Shown: positions 60,525 through 64,000 of the stretch, one piece after another
How positions within the stretch are numbered: the first letter of the stretch is position 1
Layout of the letters: each line of letters begins with the position of its first letter
Assembly: GCA_963402885.1 (NCBI GenBank)
Contig: OY727096.1
Location: forward strand, 32,345,820 to 32,409,819
From: Antedon bifida
Lineage: Eukaryota > Echinodermata > Crinoidea > Comatulida > Antedonidae
Length of the DNA: 64,000 bases
Direction of reading: 5' to 3'
The notes under the pieces: generated by a model
The model's database searches: none
What the model was told of the DNA's origin: nothing
What the model saw: the letters and a program-made list of their open reading frames with translations, nothing else
Translations under genes and position numbers: made by a program

Positions 60525-61610
60525 TCAGTCTAAATGTTTTTTCAAATGTCTCTTCAGACTGCTTCTATATTTTATTTTCTTTCCACAATATTCACATTCA
60601 TATGGTGTCTCTTCTTTATGAATTCTTAAATGTCTTTTTAAATGCACATTCTGTTTGAATTTCTTTCCACAATGTTCACATTCATATGGTGACTCTCCTG
60701 TGTGCACTCTCAAATGTCTTTTTAAATGCACATTCTGTTTGAATTTCTTTCCACAATGTTCACATTCATATGGTGTCTCTCCTGTGTGTACTCTTGAGTG
60801 TTTGTTCAGACTACTACGATATTTAAATTTCTTTCCACAATGTTCACATTCATAAGGTTTCTCTACTGGATACACTCTCATATGCGTTTTTAATGGCCCG
60901 GAATGTGCTCTCAGTCCAGTTCTATATCTTAATTTCTTCCCACATTGTTCACATTCATATGGCATCTCTCCTGTATGGATTCTACGATATCTTCTTAACC
61001 CACTTGCATATTTAAATTTCTCTCCACAATCTTCACATTCATATGGTGCCTCTAATGTGTGTATTCTTAAATGTCTTCTCAGATTCCCTTTCTGGTTGAA
61101 TTTCTTTCCACAATGTTCACATTCATATGGTGTCTCTCCTGTGTGTACTCTCGAGTGTCTGTTCACATCACCACGATATTTAAATTTCTTCCCACAATGT
61201 TCACATCCATATGGTGTCTCTCCTGTGTGTACTCTCAAATGTTTTTTCAGATCATTATTCTGGTTGAATTTCTTTCCACAATGTTCACATTCATTTGGTG
61301 TATCTTCTGTGTGTACTCTCAAATGTTTCTTCAGATCGTCATTCTGTTTGAATTTCTTCCCACAATGTTCACATTCATATGGTGTCTCTTCTGTGTGTAC
61401 TCTCAAATATCTGCTCCACCCACAATTTAAATCTAAATCAAGTCTGACAATGTTGACTTGACATCGAAGAAGTTTAAACTCCTGATGAGGTTGAACGTTG
61501 AACTTGAAATCATTATCATCATTGAGTAGTTCATCCTTAATCCCCAAATGTATCTTCAAATCATTTAAATGAAATTTATCTCCACAATGTTCACATTTGT
61601 ATAAATTCAT
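60525..61610 (-). CDS. ZNF-C: shorter C2H2 zinc-finger protein, about 10 fingers
   Basis: 361 codons from ATG at 61610, same head as ZNF-A/B but diverged ([20 protein letters not shown], lacking the MDMQTKGEV insertion). About ten fingers follow, the last five shared with ZNF-B. It has a 273-bp block absent from ZNF-B holding [20 protein letters not shown], a [13 protein letters not shown] finger and an irregular unit ([20 protein letters not shown]) in which two helices seem fused. An acceptor (TTTTTTTTCAG at about 61670) upstream suggests 5' exons and a start farther up. The gene supplied the 3' half of ZNF-B. Confidence 0.85.
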   Translation of the reverse strand: MNLYKCEHCGDKFHLNDLKIHLGIKDELLNDDNDFKFNVQPHQEFKLLRCQVNIVRLDLDLNCGWSRYLRVHTEETPYECEHCGKKFKQNDDLKKHLRVHTEDTPNECEHCGKKFNQNNDLKKHLRVHTGETPYGCEHCGKKFKYRGDVNRHSRVHTGETPYECEHCGKKFNQKGNLRRHLRIHTLEAPYECEDCGEKFKYASGLRRYRRIHTGEMPYECEQCGKKLRYRTGLRAHSGPLKTHMRVYPVEKPYECEHCGKKFKYRSSLNKHSRVHTGETPYECEHCGKKFKQNVHLKRHLRVHTGESPYECEHCGKKFKQNVHLKRHLRIHKEETPYECEYCGKKIKYRSSLKRHLKKHLD

Positions 61611-63270
61611 TATTCTCAGATGGCATAACTACTGTAGGTCTGACCTGTCCAACACTGGGTATTAGTACACTGAAAAAAAATAAATAACTCACTATTCATA
61701 AAAAATACAATGAAATTAAAATTGTGTACAAAAGTATAATGTAAATACAGTATAAATGTCACCGTCGGAACTCGTCCAATGGGTAATAATCTAATAGAAG
61801 CGACAAATATGTGGGAGAAGCGAATAAGACGTTTAATAAAAGTTCCTAGTTCAAACACTGGACAGACAGAAAAGGAGACTATAAATGAATGCAACTATAT
61901 ATTGTTTAGTTTAGAATTTAGTTTCAATGTCACTATTATTATTATTTTACAACATTTGCTATTATCACAAATCAATGGCAATTATAAGTTAAACAAAATG
62001 ACAAAAGACGGAATATAAGTAAGTTTAACAATATTAAACAGATGTCAGATATTAGACGAAATCAATAAATCGATTAACTTGATTCAACCAAAGCTATTTA
62101 AAATACTATTAATATTTAGGGCTATTATAATTTAATCAATATTATTAAGAAAACCCATCAGAAGTTTAAATGTAAATTAATTAAACAAACACAGCCCCTC
62201 TACAGTAGTGAGGTTAAAAGCCGCTCAGACACCATTAGAAAATGAAACTGTAAACAAAACAACACAAATGGTTAAGGAAACATCTAAGATAATTGTTTAG
62301 ATAACATAGTTTAACGTTTTAACACACATTTTGAACTAATAACTAATTAAACAAAAACTACTAATGTATAATAACTATAGATATCATAATTAAATGAACT
62401 AATAAACTAACTAAATAATACATACTATTGAAAAATACTAGTGACCCAAAACGATAGAGTTACACATTAAAAGGACGAAATTTATTGCTTCAAGGTCACC
62501 TCCTATAATCTTAAACACAGATATGTCCTTGAACTATTCACCCTACATACTCTACAGTGCAGTAACATTCTAGCATTACAGTGTACTATGTACTAATACA
62601 TTTCCTGTTTGTTAACAATGGTTATTATATTTTTCATATTGTAATTATGGAGGAAAAAATGTTGTTGTTGTCATGTTGTACGTAAGGTGGGTGGGGGGGG
62701 GGGGGGGAACGGTGGGGGTTGGTGTGGGGTTGATTAGTGATTGGTTTTGTAGATTAAGAGTAATCTTGTACTGTATTTAAATTATATGTTGTACTTGTTA
62801 TTTTTGGAGAAGGGGAGGGAGGGGAATGAATGGGTTTTATTACATGTTACCGTATGTAGTTTAAGTAAGATTACCTATGTTTTTCTGTCTATTTTGTGCT
62901 TTCTTCTTATATATTTTTTGTTGGACGCACCTTCAAAATGTGAAGTGTGCCACTGTTACAAAAGTGAAGTTCCGAAATAAATTATTATTATTATTATACG
63001 AAATTATACGTACAATGAACACAATAATGAGGTCAAAGAGACATACAGTATATACCTATTATATATCGTCAAACTATATTAATTATCATAACTAAAACAC
63101 ATCAATTAAAGGTCCGATATATTATTACATCGCCTATCATGATAAATTAAACAATACAATAACAAATATTATTATTTACCAAAGTAAATTAAACAACAAT
63201 ACAGCAAATACATACGTTTTTATGACAAATAAACATGAGACTAGGAATGATGAGTGATATCGGAGGACTA
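61611..63270. other. right flank of the zinc-finger cluster
   Basis: No coding exon was recognised. It contains the 5' flank of ZNF-C, AT-rich spacer, a G run of more than ten bases near 62694-62708 and a LINE-like 3' end (about 62780-62998) with GTGTGCCACTGTTACAAAAG, TTCCGAAATAAA and an ATT-repeat tail. Confidence 0.45.
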
Positions 63271-63514
63271 ATTCGTCGATGGTAACGGCATGGGCGACAG
63301 GACTGACACTGCCTTCTTCGTTCGTCGATGTAACGGCATGGACGACAGGACTATCACTGCCTTCTTCATTCGTCGATGGTAACGGCATGGACGACAGGAC
63401 TATCACTGCCTTCTTCATTCGTCGATGGTAACGGCATGGACGACAGGACTATCACTGCCTTCTTCATTCGTCGATGGTAACGGCATGGCCGACAGGACTA
63501 TCACTGCCTTCTAT
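63271..63514. repeat. 49-bp minisatellite, five copies
   Basis: Units begin ATTCGTCGATGGTAACGGCA and end CTATCACTGCCTTCTTC. The first and last copies are variant and one unit lacks a G. It is relatively GC-rich for this window. Confidence 0.95.
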
Positions 63515-63539
63515 GGAACGCCGTTTACGCAACATTTCG

Positions 63540-63715
63540 ATGATATGAATTTTATGACGCGATATGTGAATGAAATGCATCGATATGAATTGAATGGCGT
63601 GATATATGAATGAAATGTTTTGAATTGAATGTTTTGAATGAAATGTTTTGATTGAAATGTTTTGAATAAAATGTTTTGAATAAAATGTTTTGAATGAAAT
63701 GTTTTGAATTATTTG
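63540..63715. repeat. short AT-rich tandem repeat (GAATGAAATGTTTT type)
   Basis: About seven units of 17 bp around GAATGAAATGTTTT run from 63600. Before them lie longer related units with GATATG and GAATGAAATGCATC. Confidence 0.85.
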
Positions 63716-63892
63716 TTTTATATAACATCTAAATAGATTCCTGTCACACACCTACTTTTTAGTGTTAGATCAAGACACAACTTTGCGCTGATTACTAGTA
63801 TAGCTGCATTATGGGAGTATGTTTCCATAGGTGACGTGTTTGATCAGGAAAAAATGACGGCGCTAATGCAGTTTCGTACCCACCCCTTAAAA

Positions 63893-63931
63893 TTACTCAA
63901 AATCTTCATCCAACCAGTGGTCAACAACATC
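63893..63931 (-). CDS. possible last coding exon of a gene entering from the right
   Basis: On minus, a good acceptor (TTTATGATTGCAG) precedes 13 codons reading DVVDHWLDEDFE and TAA. The acidic, tryptophan-bearing end looks like a protein C-terminus, but 13 codons prove little, the phase is assumed, and the rest of the gene is outside the window. Confidence 0.25.
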   Translation of the reverse strand, partial: DVVDHWLDEDFE

Positions 63932-64000
63932 CTGCAATCATAAAATTGTAAAAAATCGATAGTTTTTTCTTTTCATGGCCCTGGTTTGTTTTCTTAGGGG

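Larger units (their letters stand above)
37820..61215. repeat. tandem segmental duplication, unit about 11.6 kb, two copies
   Basis: Copy 1 runs from about 37820 to 49335, copy 2 from about 49336 to 61215. The offset is 11515 in the 3' parts of the ZNF-A/ZNF-B match, 11602 at their 5' ends (one extra finger plus one extra codon in ZNF-B), about 11603-11626 across the LINE and intergenic part, and 11615 at 45451, 46054 and 48521. The unit contains the 5' part of a ZNF-A type gene, a LINE, about 5 kb of spacer and the 3' part of a ZNF-C type gene. The two LINE proteins differ at about three residues plus a two-codon indel, so the event is recent. Confidence 0.92.

Noticed and set aside
63271-63514. 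Regular direct repeats as a CRISPR array
   Set aside because: The repeats are contiguous with no unique spacers, and the genome is eukaryotic.

Overview
The window is eukaryotic nuclear DNA: AT-rich, with small coding exons, GT-AG introns, and many short transposons and minisatellites. The gene content (mu-crystallin, ARH1-type ADP-ribosylhydrolase, CEP20, SLC25A38, SLC22, a large C2H2 zinc-finger cluster) is that of an animal. Clusters of AGGCCTA and the LINE/MITE repertoire suggest a marine deuterostome invertebrate, most likely an echinoderm. That placement is inference; no marker in the window fixes the species.

Left part (1-36 kb), in order. A mu-crystallin (CRYM) tandem cluster on + has one copy cut by the left edge, one complete 8-exon gene and one decayed remnant. 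Then come a small secreted protein with two LDL-receptor class A modules (-), a two-exon gene of unknown function with an RFX-type X-box in its promoter (+), ADPRH (-), CEP20 (+, sharing a 0.7 kb divergent promoter with ADPRH), SLC25A38 (-), and an SLC22 organic ion transporter (-). I rebuilt these multi-exon genes by hand: every listed junction has GT/AG, phases close, and total lengths match family sizes where the family is known. The genes look like unrelated housekeeping neighbours rather than a pathway.

Right part (36-64 kb). A C2H2 zinc-finger cluster on - (called ZNF-A, ZNF-B, ZNF-C here) is organised as an approximately 11.6 kb tandem duplication. The unit holds the 5' half of a long finger gene, a 5'-truncated LINE with a reverse-transcriptase ORF, about 5 kb of intergenic DNA (including a small Helitron and a CCAAT-box promoter-like region) and the 3' half of another finger gene. 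ZNF-B is a chimera: its 5' part matches ZNF-A and its 3' part matches ZNF-C, as expected from unequal crossing-over inside the finger arrays. ZNF-A has been hit by a second LINE, so its open reading frame runs from about 37 fingers in frame into the C-terminal part of a LINE ORF2, leaving a stranded finger array downstream.

The most informative signals are comparisons between copies within the window. They show the chimeric crossover, finger gain and loss, two small TA-flanked insertions that look like transposon excision footprints, and a MITE that supplies the splice donor of CRYM intron 1, whose empty site survives in the decayed CRYM copy. No tRNA or rRNA gene and no CRISPR array was seen.
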